From assembly GCF_001558695.1 (NCBI RefSeq), contig NZ_LNTU01000040.1, forward strand, positions 124,001 to 188,000: DNA of 64,000 nucleotides, in the 5' to 3' direction. The notes below the pieces were generated by a model that was not told where the DNA came from, did no database searches, and saw only the letters and a program-made list of their open reading frames with translations. A program made the position numbers and the translations under genes. Below, piece after piece: positions 45,379-54,345 of the stretch. How positions within the stretch are numbered: position 1 is the first letter of the stretch; every line of letters starts with the position of its first letter. Source of the DNA: Paramesorhizobium deserti. Its GTDB lineage: Bacteria; Pseudomonadota; Alphaproteobacteria; Rhizobiales; Rhizobiaceae.

Positions 45379-46875
45379 TCAAGTCTGGACCGGCCGGGAT
45401 CTCAGGCCGGGCAGGTCCGCGGCTTCGGATACCGGCGTTGGTGCTGGGGCAAGCTGCTCTGTCATGTTGATCAGCGGCAGCCGGATGATCGCCCGAAGGC
45501 CTTTGGGCCGGTTCTCGAAGATGATGTCGCCTCCGTGATGACGGGCGATGGTCCGGGCAATGGACAGGCCAAGCCCGACGCCCCCGGTATCTCGATTGCG
45601 CGACTGCTCCAGCCGGAAGAAAGGCGCGAAGACCTGCTCCATCGCGGATGTCGGGATGCCGGGCCCGACATCTTCGACGACGATGTCGAGGCCGTCGTCC
45701 TTGCCGACCACGCTCACAGTCGCATGCTCACCGTAGCGGACTGCGTTTTCGACGAGGTTGCGGATCGCTCGGCGCAGCGAGTCCGGACGGCAGCGATACA
45801 GCACCCTGGGACCTTCGCTGACGGTAACGTTCTGGCCAAGTTCCGCGAGATCGTCGCAGAGGCTGCCTACCAGCGCTGAAAGGTCCACCGTCCGCGTCGT
45901 CTCGACCGTGGCATCCTCGCGCGCATAGGCGAGCGCGGCTTCGGTCATGATTTGGATTTCCTCGATGGTCTTCAGCATCTTTTCCTGGAGGTCGTGGTCC
46001 TGGACGAATTCCGCACGTAGCCGGAGCGACGTCAGCGGTGTGCGCAGGTCATGGCTGACGGCCGCCAGCATGCGCGTGCGATCCTCGACGAAGCGCTGCA
46101 GGCGCTCCTGCATGCGATTGAACGCCTCGGCGGTCTGGCGGATGTCATCAGGTCCGGATTCAGGCAGGCGCGGCACCGCTTCGCCGCGGCCAAACAGTTC
46201 GGCGGCATTGGCAAGGCGGCGCATCGGCCGGGCAATCGCCCGCGCACCGAAGATGGCGATCGCCGATAGGATGAGCGCGGTGAGCGCCAGCGAAATCGCC
46301 GATTGCGTTGTCCAGAAGGCATTCGGCATTGCCTTGGCATAGGCGGCATTCAGCCAGGTGCCGTCATCAAGGCGGACGGAAAGGCCCATGCCGTTTGGGG
46401 CGGCGTCCATATAAAGAAACTTCGCCGGCCGGGAGAAGGGCCTGCCATTGCCGGACAGATCCACCATGCGCGGCGGCACGGAAGGATCGGCGGCGTCGAC
46501 CGCGGTCGAGGCCTGTCCCCTCATGTAGGCGGCATACTTGCCGGCGACGATACCGGGCAGCGGCTTGGCAAGCTGCGTCAAGGCCTCCTGTTGCCAGGCG
46601 AACGGGTTGCTCGGCCCGTCGCCCGAGGTCCAGAAGCGTGTATAGGCCGTGCCGCTGACGTTGAGGATGTCGGGCCGAAGCGAAGGCGGCGTCGTGTCCA
46701 GCAACAGCGCAAGCGAGGATGTGCGGCTGACGAATTCTCCCTTCGCTGCCGCATGCAGGGCCTGGCCGCGCTCGTCCCAGAAAGCGAGAAAGGTGATGGC
46801 TTGCGACAGCGCAAGCGCGAGCAGCACCAGCATCAGGAAGCGTGCCGCCAGGCTGCGGCTCCATAGTTGCATCAT
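45379..46875 (-). CDS. Sensor histidine kinase (EnvZ type)
   Basis: A 498-residue inner-membrane kinase. The start at 46875 (MMQLWSRSLAARF) overlaps the regulator stop. Membrane segments lie near 12-31 and 191-212, flanking a periplasmic sensor of about 160 residues. A HAMP region follows (about 213-265), then phospho-acceptor His275 in AAVSHDLRTPLTSLR, then the ATPase with NLVENAVRYG, DVGPGIP and GGVGLGLSI. It phosphorylates the response regulator encoded just upstream. The signal is unknown; a link to the divergent sox operon is suggested by position. Confidence 0.92.
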   Translation of the reverse strand: MMQLWSRSLAARFLMLVLLALALSQAITFLAFWDERGQALHAAAKGEFVSRTSSLALLLDTTPPSLRPDILNVSGTAYTRFWTSGDGPSNPFAWQQEALTQLAKPLPGIVAGKYAAYMRGQASTAVDAADPSVPPRMVDLSGNGRPFSRPAKFLYMDAAPNGMGLSVRLDDGTWLNAAYAKAMPNAFWTTQSAISLALTALILSAIAIFGARAIARPMRRLANAAELFGRGEAVPRLPESGPDDIRQTAEAFNRMQERLQRFVEDRTRMLAAVSHDLRTPLTSLRLRAEFVQDHDLQEKMLKTIEEIQIMTEAALAYAREDATVETTRTVDLSALVGSLCDDLAELGQNVTVSEGPRVLYRCRPDSLRRAIRNLVENAVRYGEHATVSVVGKDDGLDIVVEDVGPGIPTSAMEQVFAPFFRLEQSRNRDTGGVGLGLSIARTIARHHGGDIIFENRPKGLRAIIRLPLINMTEQLAPAPTPVSEAADLPGLRSRPVQT

Positions 46876-47591
46876 GCCTGGGCCACCTCGGACGTGAAGC
46901 AGTAGCCGCCGCCCCAATGCGTTTTGATCAGCATCGGATTCTTCGGGTCCGCCTCGATCTTCTTGCGCAGCCGGCTCACCTGGTTGTCGATGGCGCGGTC
47001 GAAGCCATCGGCGGTGCGCCCGACCGTCAAATCGAGCAACTGGTCACGGCTGAGCACGATTCCGACGTGGTCGATAAATGCACTCAGAAGACGGAATTCG
47101 GCGGTGCTGAGCGCCACTGCCACCCCGTCGGGTCCGACCAGTTCACGGCGGCCAACATTCAGTGTCCAGCGATCAAATCGCAGCGCATTGGATTTCAGCC
47201 GCCCACGTTGCGGCGGCAGGCTATTGACGCGCCTGAGCACTGCCTTGATGCGCGCCAGCAATTCGCGCGGATTGAACGGCTTGACCAGGTAGTCATCGGC
47301 CCCGATCTCCAGGCCGACGATGCGGTCCACCTCTTCCGCCATGGCGGTCAGGAAGATGATCGGAACGTCCACGGTTCCGCGCACATACCGGCAGGCGGCG
47401 AATCCATCTTCGCCTGGCATCATGATATCCAGGACGATGAGGTCGGGAAGGCTGCGTTCAAGCAGTCGTTTCAGCGCCGCCGTACTGTCGGCAACGCTGA
47501 CGCGGTAGCCCTGCTGGGTGAGATATTTATCGACGAGATCGCGGATGTCCCTGTGGTCGTCGACGACCGCGATATGTTGCGCGGCTTCCAT
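46872..47591 (-). CDS. OmpR-family response regulator
   Basis: A 239-residue regulator starting at 47591 (MEAAQHIAVVDD). Receiver: Asp11/Asp12, phospho-acceptor Asp55 in LIVLDIMMPG, Thr in FLTA, and Lys in YLVKPF. The C-terminal winged helix (about 135-235) includes STAEFRLLSAF and RAIDNQVSRLRKKIE, and ends with THWGGGYCF. It is coupled by overlap to the kinase and is divergent from the iorA-sox operon across 309 bases, a natural target. Confidence 0.93.
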   Translation of the reverse strand: MEAAQHIAVVDDHRDIRDLVDKYLTQQGYRVSVADSTAALKRLLERSLPDLIVLDIMMPGEDGFAACRYVRGTVDVPIIFLTAMAEEVDRIVGLEIGADDYLVKPFNPRELLARIKAVLRRVNSLPPQRGRLKSNALRFDRWTLNVGRRELVGPDGVAVALSTAEFRLLSAFIDHVGIVLSRDQLLDLTVGRTADGFDRAIDNQVSRLRKKIEADPKNPMLIKTHWGGGYCFTSEVAQA

Positions 47592-47900
47592 GCAATACTC
47601 CAGACGTGTTGCCAAATAATCGGCCAGTATCGACGATATCTAGTCTGCGTCTATACAGATGATCACCGTCCGCGCCATAGCGGCAATCTCGTCCGCCATC
47701 AACAAAGCGTGAGAAGTGTAACGAACTGTATCAATACCCTCCGCCTGCGACACCTTGTGATGAACAGCCGGTCGCAAGACAAGCTTCTGCGACAGCTTAT
47801 GCTTAGCGTGACCTCGTCGCTAGCCGGGATTTCCTCTGGTCACGCCATGTGGCGTCTGACGATTGGAACCCTCGCCAGCCTTTGACAGAAAGGAACGCAA
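47592..47900. promoter_or_regulatory. Divergent control region between regulator and molybdenum/sox operon
   Basis: No gene lies in this 309-base gap. It must contain promoters for both directions. CTTCTGCGACAGCTTATGCTT-like text near 47793 and short AT-rich spots are present, but I could not identify an operator with confidence. Confidence 0.45.
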
Positions 47901-48371
47901 ATGGCCAGACTGACCATCAATGGCACGCCACAGGACGTAGAAGTCGATCCGGACACACCATTGCTTTGGGTGATCCGAGAGCAGATCGGGCTTACCGGTA
48001 CGAAATACGGTTGCGGTGTGGCCGCTTGCGGTGCCTGCACCGTCCATATAGACGGCGTCGCCACGCGCTCATGCGTGCTTCCGGTGAGCGCGGTCGAACC
48101 GGACCAGCAGATTACCACGATCGAGGGGCTTTCACCGGATAGTTCGCATCCGATCCAGAAGGCGTGGCTGGCGCTCGACGTGCCGCAATGCGGTTATTGC
48201 CAGGCCGGTATGATCATGGCCGCGGCGGGCCTGCTTTCGCAGAACCCGAATCCAACCGACGAGGATATCAACGCCGAAATCACCAATATCTGCCGCTGCG
48301 GAACCTACAACCGGGTACGGGCCGCGATCAAGCTGGCCGCAAATGACGGCGACACCACGCAGCGTGGATGA
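47901..48371 (+). CDS. (2Fe-2S) subunit of a molybdenum hydroxylase (IorA-like)
   Basis: A 156-residue small subunit. The plant-type ferredoxin cluster uses CGVAACGAC (Cys38, 43, 46) and Cys58; the second cluster uses QCGYCQAGM and [10 protein letters not shown]. It passes electrons from the molybdopterin subunit. The start at 47901 follows AAAGGAACG. It resembles the alpha subunit of isoquinoline 1-oxidoreductase and aldehyde oxidoreductases that use cytochromes and have no FAD subunit; none is encoded here. First gene of the operon that runs to soxA. Confidence 0.9.
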   Translation: MARLTINGTPQDVEVDPDTPLLWVIREQIGLTGTKYGCGVAACGACTVHIDGVATRSCVLPVSAVEPDQQITTIEGLSPDSSHPIQKAWLALDVPQCGYCQAGMIMAAAGLLSQNPNPTDEDINAEITNICRCGTYNRVRAAIKLAANDGDTTQRG

Positions 48372-48382
48372 GGAGGACTGCC

Positions 48383-50554
48383 ATGAATGCGATAATTTCC
48401 ATTTCCCGCCGGAGTTTCATCGTCGGCGTAGCTTCGACAGCCGGTAGCCTGTCTCTCGGTTTCCACCTGCCGTTCATCAAGCCTTCACTTGCTCAAGGCG
48501 CCGTGATGGAGCCGGAGCTCAATGCCTGGGTGGTCATCCGGCCCGACGATACGGTGGTGATCCGCATTGCTCGATCCGAAATGGGACAGGGCACGTTGAC
48601 CGGGCTGGCTCAACTCGTCGCCGAGGAGCTGAATTGCGACTGGTCGAAGGTCACAACGGAATATCCGTCGCCGGCTGAGAATCTCGCGCGCGATCGCGTG
48701 TGGGGCAACTTCTCGACGGGAGGCAGTCGCGGCATTCGAGAATCACATGACTACGTGCGCATGGGCGGCGCGACCGCGCGCGAGATGCTGATCGCCGCCG
48801 CCGCCGCCGAATGGGGGGTGCCCGCCAGTGAGTGCGCCGCCACGCTGGGCACGGTCACGCATTCTGGATCGAACCGGACTGCCTCTTATGGCCAATTGGC
48901 TGCCGCCGCCGCTCAGGTGACGCCGCCCACCGATGTCCAGCTCAAGGATCCGAAAGATTGGACGATCGCCGGCAAACCACTGCCGAGGCTCGACACGGCT
49001 GACAAGCTGAACGGCGCCCAGGTTTACGGCGTCGATCTCAAGTTGCCCGGCATGGTCAATGCGGCCGTCCGCGCTTGTCCCTATTTCGGCGGCAAAGTGG
49101 CGAGCTTCGATGCCGCAGCTGTCGCCAGCATGCCGGGCGTGCAAAAGGTCGTTCAGGTCGACGAGACGGCGGTCGCCGTAGTCGCCGATACGTGGTGGCG
49201 GGCGAAGACGGCGCTCGACGCACTGCCGGTTGTCTGGGACGAGGGTCCCAACACCGGCGTGTCGAGTCAGACGATCGCCCATATTCTGGAAGAGGGCCTC
49301 GAGGCGGACAACGCCTTCGTCGGTGCACAACAGGGTGACGCACCGGCGGCGCTCACTGGCGCCACGAAAGTGGTGAGCGCGGTCTACAGCTACCCCTACC
49401 AGAACCATGCCACGATGGAGCCGATGAACGCTACCGCGCTCTACACGCCGGAGAAGTGCGAGGTGTGGGTGCCTACCCAAAACGGGGAGGCGAGCCTTGC
49501 GGCGGCGGCCGAGGCGGCGGAGCTGCCCGTGTCTCAGTGCAATGTTCACAAGATCCATCTCGGCGGTGGCTTCGGCCGGCGCGGTATGCAGGATTACGTC
49601 ACGCAGGCCGTCCGCATCGCCAGGGAATTTCCCGGCACGCCGGTGAAGCTCATCTGGTCGCGCGAGGAGGACATGCTGCAGGGGCGCTACCACCCCGTCA
49701 CGCAGAGCAGGCTCACCGGTGCGCTCGATGCCGACGGCAACCTCACCGCGCTGCACATGCGCATCTCGGGCCAGTCGATCCTTGCCGCCGTCATGCCCCA
49801 GCGCATGCAAGACGGTATGGATCCGATCGTCTTCCAGGGGCTCACGGCCGACAGCCCGGAAGGGCACCTCGGCTACACGATCCCGAACCTCCTCATCGAT
49901 CATGCCATGCGCAACCCGCCCATTCCGCCGGGCTTCTGGCGCGGCGTGAACCTCAATCAGAACGCGATCTACGTGGAGTGCTTCGTGGACGAGCTTGCCC
50001 ACGCGGCCGGGGTCGACCCGCTCGCTTTCCGCAGAAAGCTGATGGCGAACCATCCGAAGCATCTCGCGGTGCTTGAGGCGGTGGCCGAACGGATCGGCTG
50101 GGACACGCCGGCACCGGCTGGCGTGCATCGCGGCCTGGCCCAAATCATGGGTTTCGGCAGCTATGTGGCCGCTGCGGCGGAGGTCTCGGTCACTGATGGA
50201 CAGCTCAGGATACATCGCATCGTGGCTGCCACCGATCCCGGGCATGTCGTCAACCCTGCGCAGGTGGAGCGCCAGGTCGAGGGCTCTTTTGTCTACGGCC
50301 TCTCCGCCTGCCTCTATGGCGAATGCACCGTGAATGGCGGCCGCATGGAGCAGGAGAACTTCGACAGCTATGAAGTCGTCCGGATGGCCGACATGCCGGA
50401 GGTCGAGACGATCATCATCCCGTCGGGCGGCTTCTGGGGCGGGGTCGGCGAGCCGACCATCGCGGTTGCGGCTCCAGCCGTCCTCAACGCCATCTTCGCG
50501 GCAACCGGCAAGCGCATCCGCTCGCTGCCGTTGAAGAACCATGATCTGGCCTGA
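48383..50554 (+). CDS. Molybdopterin-binding subunit of a xanthine dehydrogenase-family hydroxylase (IorB-like)
   Basis: A 723-residue catalytic subunit. The start at 48383 follows AGGAGGACTGCC. A twin-arginine signal (SRRSFIVGVAS) marks export with folded cofactor to the periplasm. Family motifs include SEMGQGTLTGLAQ, GGGFGRRG, and the C-terminal GGVGEPTIAVAAPAV, whose Glu is the catalytic base. Members hydroxylate aldehydes or N-heterocycles (isoquinoline, nicotinate). The substrate is not readable. Coupling to sox genes is unusual and suggests an organosulfur or sulfur-linked substrate (speculative). Its end overlaps the next cytochrome gene by 14 bases. Confidence 0.9.
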   Translation: MNAIISISRRSFIVGVASTAGSLSLGFHLPFIKPSLAQGAVMEPELNAWVVIRPDDTVVIRIARSEMGQGTLTGLAQLVAEELNCDWSKVTTEYPSPAENLARDRVWGNFSTGGSRGIRESHDYVRMGGATAREMLIAAAAAEWGVPASECAATLGTVTHSGSNRTASYGQLAAAAAQVTPPTDVQLKDPKDWTIAGKPLPRLDTADKLNGAQVYGVDLKLPGMVNAAVRACPYFGGKVASFDAAAVASMPGVQKVVQVDETAVAVVADTWWRAKTALDALPVVWDEGPNTGVSSQTIAHILEEGLEADNAFVGAQQGDAPAALTGATKVVSAVYSYPYQNHATMEPMNATALYTPEKCEVWVPTQNGEASLAAAAEAAELPVSQCNVHKIHLGGGFGRRGMQDYVTQAVRIAREFPGTPVKLIWSREEDMLQGRYHPVTQSRLTGALDADGNLTALHMRISGQSILAAVMPQRMQDGMDPIVFQGLTADSPEGHLGYTIPNLLIDHAMRNPPIPPGFWRGVNLNQNAIYVECFVDELAHAAGVDPLAFRRKLMANHPKHLAVLEAVAERIGWDTPAPAGVHRGLAQIMGFGSYVAAAAEVSVTDGQLRIHRIVAATDPGHVVNPAQVERQVEGSFVYGLSACLYGECTVNGGRMEQENFDSYEVVRMADMPEVETIIIPSGGFWGGVGEPTIAVAAPAVLNAIFAATGKRIRSLPLKNHDLA

Positions 50555-50879
50555 CATGCGCTTGAGGAACGGGCATGGCTGGGCCTCCATGCCCGTCCTT
50601 CTGGGTGTGCTTGTGGTGGGTGCGCCGGCTTGGGCCGATGCGCCGCCCGGCGCGGCTGCCTGCACGGGCTGCCACGGCTCGGCGGCGAGCGGCTCGGCGA
50701 TTCCTTCTCTGGAAGGCCATGCCGCCGCCGACATAGTCGCTCAGATGCGGGCCTTTCGCGGCGGTCAACGCACCGCAACGGTGATGGATCGCATCGCCAG
50801 CGGCTTTTCAGAAGAAGAGACGCGCGCCATCGCAGAGTGGCTCGCGCAGCCGGAGGCAGTACGCCATGCCGAACCGTAG
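50541..50879 (+). CDS. Small cytochrome c
   Basis: A 112-residue periplasmic cytochrome with signal peptide (VLLGVLVVGAPAWA) and one haem motif CTGCH near residue 42; IPSLEGHAAADIVAQM resembles cytochrome c4/c553 domains. The start at 50541 or 50556 lies in or right after the molybdenum subunit end, so it is translationally coupled. Its own end overlaps the flavoprotein gene. It is probably the electron acceptor of the flavoprotein (as in flavocytochrome c sulfide dehydrogenase) or of the molybdenum enzyme. Confidence 0.85.
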   Translation: MIWPDMRLRNGHGWASMPVLLGVLVVGAPAWADAPPGAAACTGCHGSAASGSAIPSLEGHAAADIVAQMRAFRGGQRTATVMDRIASGFSEEETRAIAEWLAQPEAVRHAEP

Positions 50880-52128
50880 GGTCGTGATCGGCGGCGCGGC
50901 GGCCAGTATCGCCACGATTGCACTTGCCGCACCTCATGTTCATGCGCGGACCCCACCCCGTGTGGTCGTGGTCGGCGGCGGCTTTGCCGGGGCGAGCTGC
51001 GCCCGCGCGCTCAGGCTCATCGATCGTGATCTCGCCGTCACGCTCATCGAACAGAATACGAACTATATCGCATGTCCGTTCAGCAATGCCGTCCTGGCCG
51101 GGTTGCGCAACATTGAGGCGCAGTCCTTCGGCTATGGCGGATTCGATGGTATCGAGATCGTGCAAGGGCGGGTCGCCGCCGTTGATGCCGAGCAGCATCG
51201 CGTTCTCCTCGACGACGGATCGACCATTGACTATGCCCGGCTGGTGCTGGCGCCCGGCATTGATCCGCGCTTCGATGCACTGCCGGGCTATGACGCGACC
51301 GCCGCCGAGATCATGCCGCATGCCTGGAAGGCTGGGCCCCAGACGCTGCTCTTACGCGATCAGCTTAGGGCAATGGAGGATGGCGGCGTAGTCGTTATCT
51401 CGGCACCGGCCAATCCGTTCCGCTGCCCGCCCGGTCCGTACGAGCGGGCAAGCCTGATCGCGCATTACCTCAAGACCAACAAGCCGCGTTCCAAGCTGAT
51501 CATTCTCGACGCCAAAGACGGCTTCTCGAAACAGCGGCTGTTCGAGGCCGCCTGGCGAGAGCTCTATCCGGGCCTGATCGAATGGGTGCCGTTATCCTCC
51601 GGCGGCAGGGTCACGGAAGTTGATCCGGCGACCAGAACCCTGGTGACCGAGTTTGATAGCTACAGGGCTGATGTCGCCAATGTCATTCCGCCTCAACATG
51701 CAGGCAGGATCGCAAAATCGGCCGGCGTCGCAGACCAGACGGGCTGGTGCCCGGTCGATCCCGTAACCTTCGAGTCGCGCCTGCGGCCTGGCATTCACGT
51801 CATTGGCGACGCGGCGATCGGTGGAGCGATGCCGAAATCCGCCTTCAGCGCCAACGCCCAGGCCAAAGCCTGCGCGGCAGCGCTCGCAGCCCTTCTCCGG
51901 GAAAGGGAGCCGACGCCGCCAAAGCTCATCAACACCTGCTACAGCCTTGTCGCGCCCGGTTATGGCATCTCGATCGCCGGCGTCTATCAGCCGCGCGATG
52001 GCCTGCTTGCGGAAATAGAGGGTGCTGGCGGCACAAGTCCGCTCGATGCGGCCGCGGAAGTTCGCGAACTGGAGGCCGCCTATGCGGAGGACTGGTTCCG
52101 CACGATCACCAGCGAGGCCTTCGGATGA
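50866..52128 (+). CDS. soxF: Flavocytochrome c sulfide dehydrogenase flavoprotein (FccB/SoxF-like)
   Basis: A 420-residue FAD protein with a Tat-like start (MPNRRVVIGGAAASI) and FAD loop VVVVGGGFAGASCARAL. Redox-active cysteines expected in FccB are present: YIACPFSN and LINTCYSL. The C-terminal FCSD domain follows. FccB/SoxF oxidises sulfide in the periplasm and passes electrons to a c-type cytochrome, here likely the gene just upstream. It overlaps both neighbours (14 bases upstream, 4 bases downstream). Confidence 0.9.
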   Translation: MPNRRVVIGGAAASIATIALAAPHVHARTPPRVVVVGGGFAGASCARALRLIDRDLAVTLIEQNTNYIACPFSNAVLAGLRNIEAQSFGYGGFDGIEIVQGRVAAVDAEQHRVLLDDGSTIDYARLVLAPGIDPRFDALPGYDATAAEIMPHAWKAGPQTLLLRDQLRAMEDGGVVVISAPANPFRCPPGPYERASLIAHYLKTNKPRSKLIILDAKDGFSKQRLFEAAWRELYPGLIEWVPLSSGGRVTEVDPATRTLVTEFDSYRADVANVIPPQHAGRIAKSAGVADQTGWCPVDPVTFESRLRPGIHVIGDAAIGGAMPKSAFSANAQAKACAAALAALLREREPTPPKLINTCYSLVAPGYGISIAGVYQPRDGLLAEIEGAGGTSPLDAAAEVRELEAAYAEDWFRTITSEAFG

Positions 52129-52574
52129 GCAGGATGGTCGCCCTTACCCTGGCGGGCGTGCTTATGACCGCGCCTTCTGCCGGCGAGGAGGCACTGACCT
52201 ATGCGGTGGAAGGTGATGCGATCATGCAGCCTCTAACCGGCGAACGAGGTGATCCGGAGCGTGGCGCGGCGCTGCTTTCGGATCGGCATCGCAGCCTGTG
52301 CACACTTTGCCATAGCGGACCGTTTCCCGACCCGCATCTGCACGGTACACTCGCGCCCGATCTCACCGGCGTCGGGGAAAGGCTTTCGGAAGGTCAGATC
52401 CGGCTGCGCGTGGTCGATATGGGGCGGCTCGTGCCGAATACGATCATGCCTTCCTATTACCGCGTTGCCTACGAGGAGGGTCAGCGGGTTTCAGCCGCCT
52501 GGCGCGGCAAGCCGATCCTGACAGGCGCCGATATAGAAGACATCGTCGCTTACCTCGTAACGCTGAAAGGATGA
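52125..52574 (+). CDS. soxX: SoxX, sulfur-oxidising c-type cytochrome
   Basis: A 149-residue protein starting at the ATG at 52125 inside the flavoprotein stop. Signal peptide MSRMVALTLAGVLMTAPSAG; haem motif CTLCH (59-63); PDLTGVGERLSEGQIRLRVVD and NTIMPSYYRV (axial Met) are typical of SoxX. With SoxA it forms the haem enzyme that links thiosulfate or another sulfane to the SoxY cysteine. The end overlaps soxY by 4 bases. Confidence 0.9.
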   Translation: MSRMVALTLAGVLMTAPSAGEEALTYAVEGDAIMQPLTGERGDPERGAALLSDRHRSLCTLCHSGPFPDPHLHGTLAPDLTGVGERLSEGQIRLRVVDMGRLVPNTIMPSYYRVAYEEGQRVSAAWRGKPILTGADIEDIVAYLVTLKG

Positions 52575-53062
52575 AGATGAGCGGTTCACAGCCAACTCAT
52601 GGTTACTTTCGTCCGATGCCACGACGGCAGTTGCTTGCCGCCGGCATTGCCGGCCTGGTGGTCATAAGCCTGCCGCGCCGAGCGCTCTCGCGGCCCAGCC
52701 TCGAAGAGGCGATCCGGATTTTCACGGGCGGCGCCGAGGTGCTGGACGGTCGCGTTCGACTGGAGTTGCCGCCCCTCGTTGAGAATGGCAACGCCGTCGG
52801 CGTCACGGTTACCGCCGAGAGCCCGATGACGGCGACCGATCACGTGCGCCGCATTGGCGTCTTCAACGAAAAGAATCCGGAGGCGAACGTCGCTGTCTTC
52901 CATCTTGGGCCGCGCTCGGGCCGTGCCCAGGTCTCGACGCGCATCCGGCTCGCCACCTCGCAGACCGTCGTTGCGGTCGCGGAGATGAGTGATGGCAGCT
53001 TCTGGTCGAGCCGGGCGAGCGCGATTGTCACGCTCGCCGCCTGTATCGAGGATCTTACATGA
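52571..53062 (+). CDS. soxY: SoxY-like sulfur carrier with unusual C-terminus
   Basis: A 163-residue protein with a Tat-type signal (MPRRQLLAAGIAGLVVISLP). The SoxY domain has LEEAIRIFTGGAEV, LELPPLVENGNAVGVTV and HVRRIGVFNEKNPEANVAVF. Canonical SoxY ends GGCGG, whose Cys carries the sulfur substrate. Here the end is VTLAACIEDLT: a Cys (158) is present but the flanking glycines are replaced and five residues follow it. The carrier arm may be stiffer or serve another partner. It overlaps soxX and soxZ by 4 bases each. Confidence 0.85.
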   Translation: MKMSGSQPTHGYFRPMPRRQLLAAGIAGLVVISLPRRALSRPSLEEAIRIFTGGAEVLDGRVRLELPPLVENGNAVGVTVTAESPMTATDHVRRIGVFNEKNPEANVAVFHLGPRSGRAQVSTRIRLATSQTVVAVAEMSDGSFWSSRASAIVTLAACIEDLT

Positions 53063-53382
53063 CGGCGAGGGCTCTCATAAGCGTGCCGAAGACGGCCATG
53101 CGCGGCGAAATCGTCGAGATCAGGGCGATGACCGCTCACCCGATGGAGACCGGGTACCGCACGGGCCTCAACGGCACAAACATACCCCGCAACATCATTC
53201 GCCGCTTTGCCTGCACCTATGACGGGGAGGAGGTGTTTTCCGCCGATCTCTTTCCGGCAATATCTGCCAATCCCTTCATCGCCTTCACGCTCATTGCCAC
53301 GACAAGCGGCACAATCGAGTTCGTCTGGACTGACGACGACGGCAAGACGCAAACTGCGTCGGCCGATATCACGGTAACCTGA
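53059..53382 (+). CDS. soxZ: SoxZ, partner of the SoxY sulfur carrier
   Basis: A 107-residue immunoglobulin-like protein with the usual SoxZ features: RALISVPKTAMRGEIVEIRAMTAHPMETGYR, IPRNIIRRFACTYDGEEVF and SANPFIAFTLIA. It has no signal peptide, as expected, because it is exported as a complex with Tat-targeted SoxY. Its last base is shared with the soxA start. Confidence 0.93.
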   Translation: MTARALISVPKTAMRGEIVEIRAMTAHPMETGYRTGLNGTNIPRNIIRRFACTYDGEEVFSADLFPAISANPFIAFTLIATTSGTIEFVWTDDDGKTQTASADITVT

Positions 53383-54161
53383 TGCGCATCCTCTGCGGGG
53401 TTGCGGCCATCTTCGTGGTGCTCACCTGCCATATAGCCGCGGCTGACGGCATCGAGGACGAGGACAGACGATCAGGCTTCGACTTCATGGCGCCCGAGAC
53501 GCGCGCGCTGCAGTCCGACGATACCAGCAATCCGGGTATGCTATGGGTACTGCAGGGCGAGCAACTCTGGCAGCAGGCGGAAGGCCAGGCGGAAATCGCC
53601 TGTTCCGGCTGCCATGGCGACGCCAGCCGGACGATGCACGGCGTTGCCGCCCGATACCCTGCCTATGATGAAGCAACGGGGCGGCCGATCGATCTCGCCG
53701 GGCGCATCAATTCCTGTCGTGCCACGAGGCAGCGGGCCGAGCCACTTGCGCCGGAGTCGGATGCGCTGCTGGCGCTCACCACCTATGTGGCGCATCAGTC
53801 GCGTGGCATGCGGGTGATGCCTGCTGCCGATCCGCGCCTCGCGCCCTTTCGCGAGAATGGAAGACGGCTATTCCAGAGCCGCATAGGCCAGCTTGATCTC
53901 TCCTGCGCCTCCTGTCACGACGACAATTGGGGCAAGCGGTTGGGCGGCGCCCCGATTCCGCAGGCGCATCCGAACGGTTATCCGCTTTACCGGCTGGAGT
54001 GGCAGGCCGTCGGCTCTCTGCAGCGGCGTCTGCGCAATTGCATGATCGGGGTCAGGGCCGAACCCTTTGCCTTCGGCGCACCGGAACTCGTCGATCTCGA
54101 GCTCTATCTGACCGAGCGGGGCAGCGGGTTGCCGATCGAGACGCCGGCGGTGCGGCCGTAA
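53382..54161 (+). CDS. soxA: SoxA, dihaem sulfur-oxidising cytochrome
   Basis: A 259-residue periplasmic protein; signal MRILCGVAAIFVVLTCHIAAAD. Two haem motifs, CSGCH (74-78) and CASCH (175-179), and the catalytic haem-ligand Cys220 in RRLRNCMIGVRAEPF are all present. SoxAX catalyses oxidative conjugation of thiosulfate to SoxY. It is the last gene of the operon; no soxB, soxC or soxD follows in the window, so release and full oxidation of the sulfur must rely on other genes. Confidence 0.93.
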   Translation: MRILCGVAAIFVVLTCHIAAADGIEDEDRRSGFDFMAPETRALQSDDTSNPGMLWVLQGEQLWQQAEGQAEIACSGCHGDASRTMHGVAARYPAYDEATGRPIDLAGRINSCRATRQRAEPLAPESDALLALTTYVAHQSRGMRVMPAADPRLAPFRENGRRLFQSRIGQLDLSCASCHDDNWGKRLGGAPIPQAHPNGYPLYRLEWQAVGSLQRRLRNCMIGVRAEPFAFGAPELVDLELYLTERGSGLPIETPAVRP

Positions 54162-54345
54162 TCCGGCCTGCGATACACATGGTTACAACTTCGATCGCAC
54201 CTGGCAAATTCCTGCGACAACCTCCGCCTATGGTCCTTCATGTCATTGTTCTCGTTGCGCTTGCGCAAAAGCGCTTCCTGTTTAGGCCAGAGCGCGCTTG
54301 TCGTCGTGATCAGTAACGCATCCTGTCAAAGCAGAGGCTTGGAAA

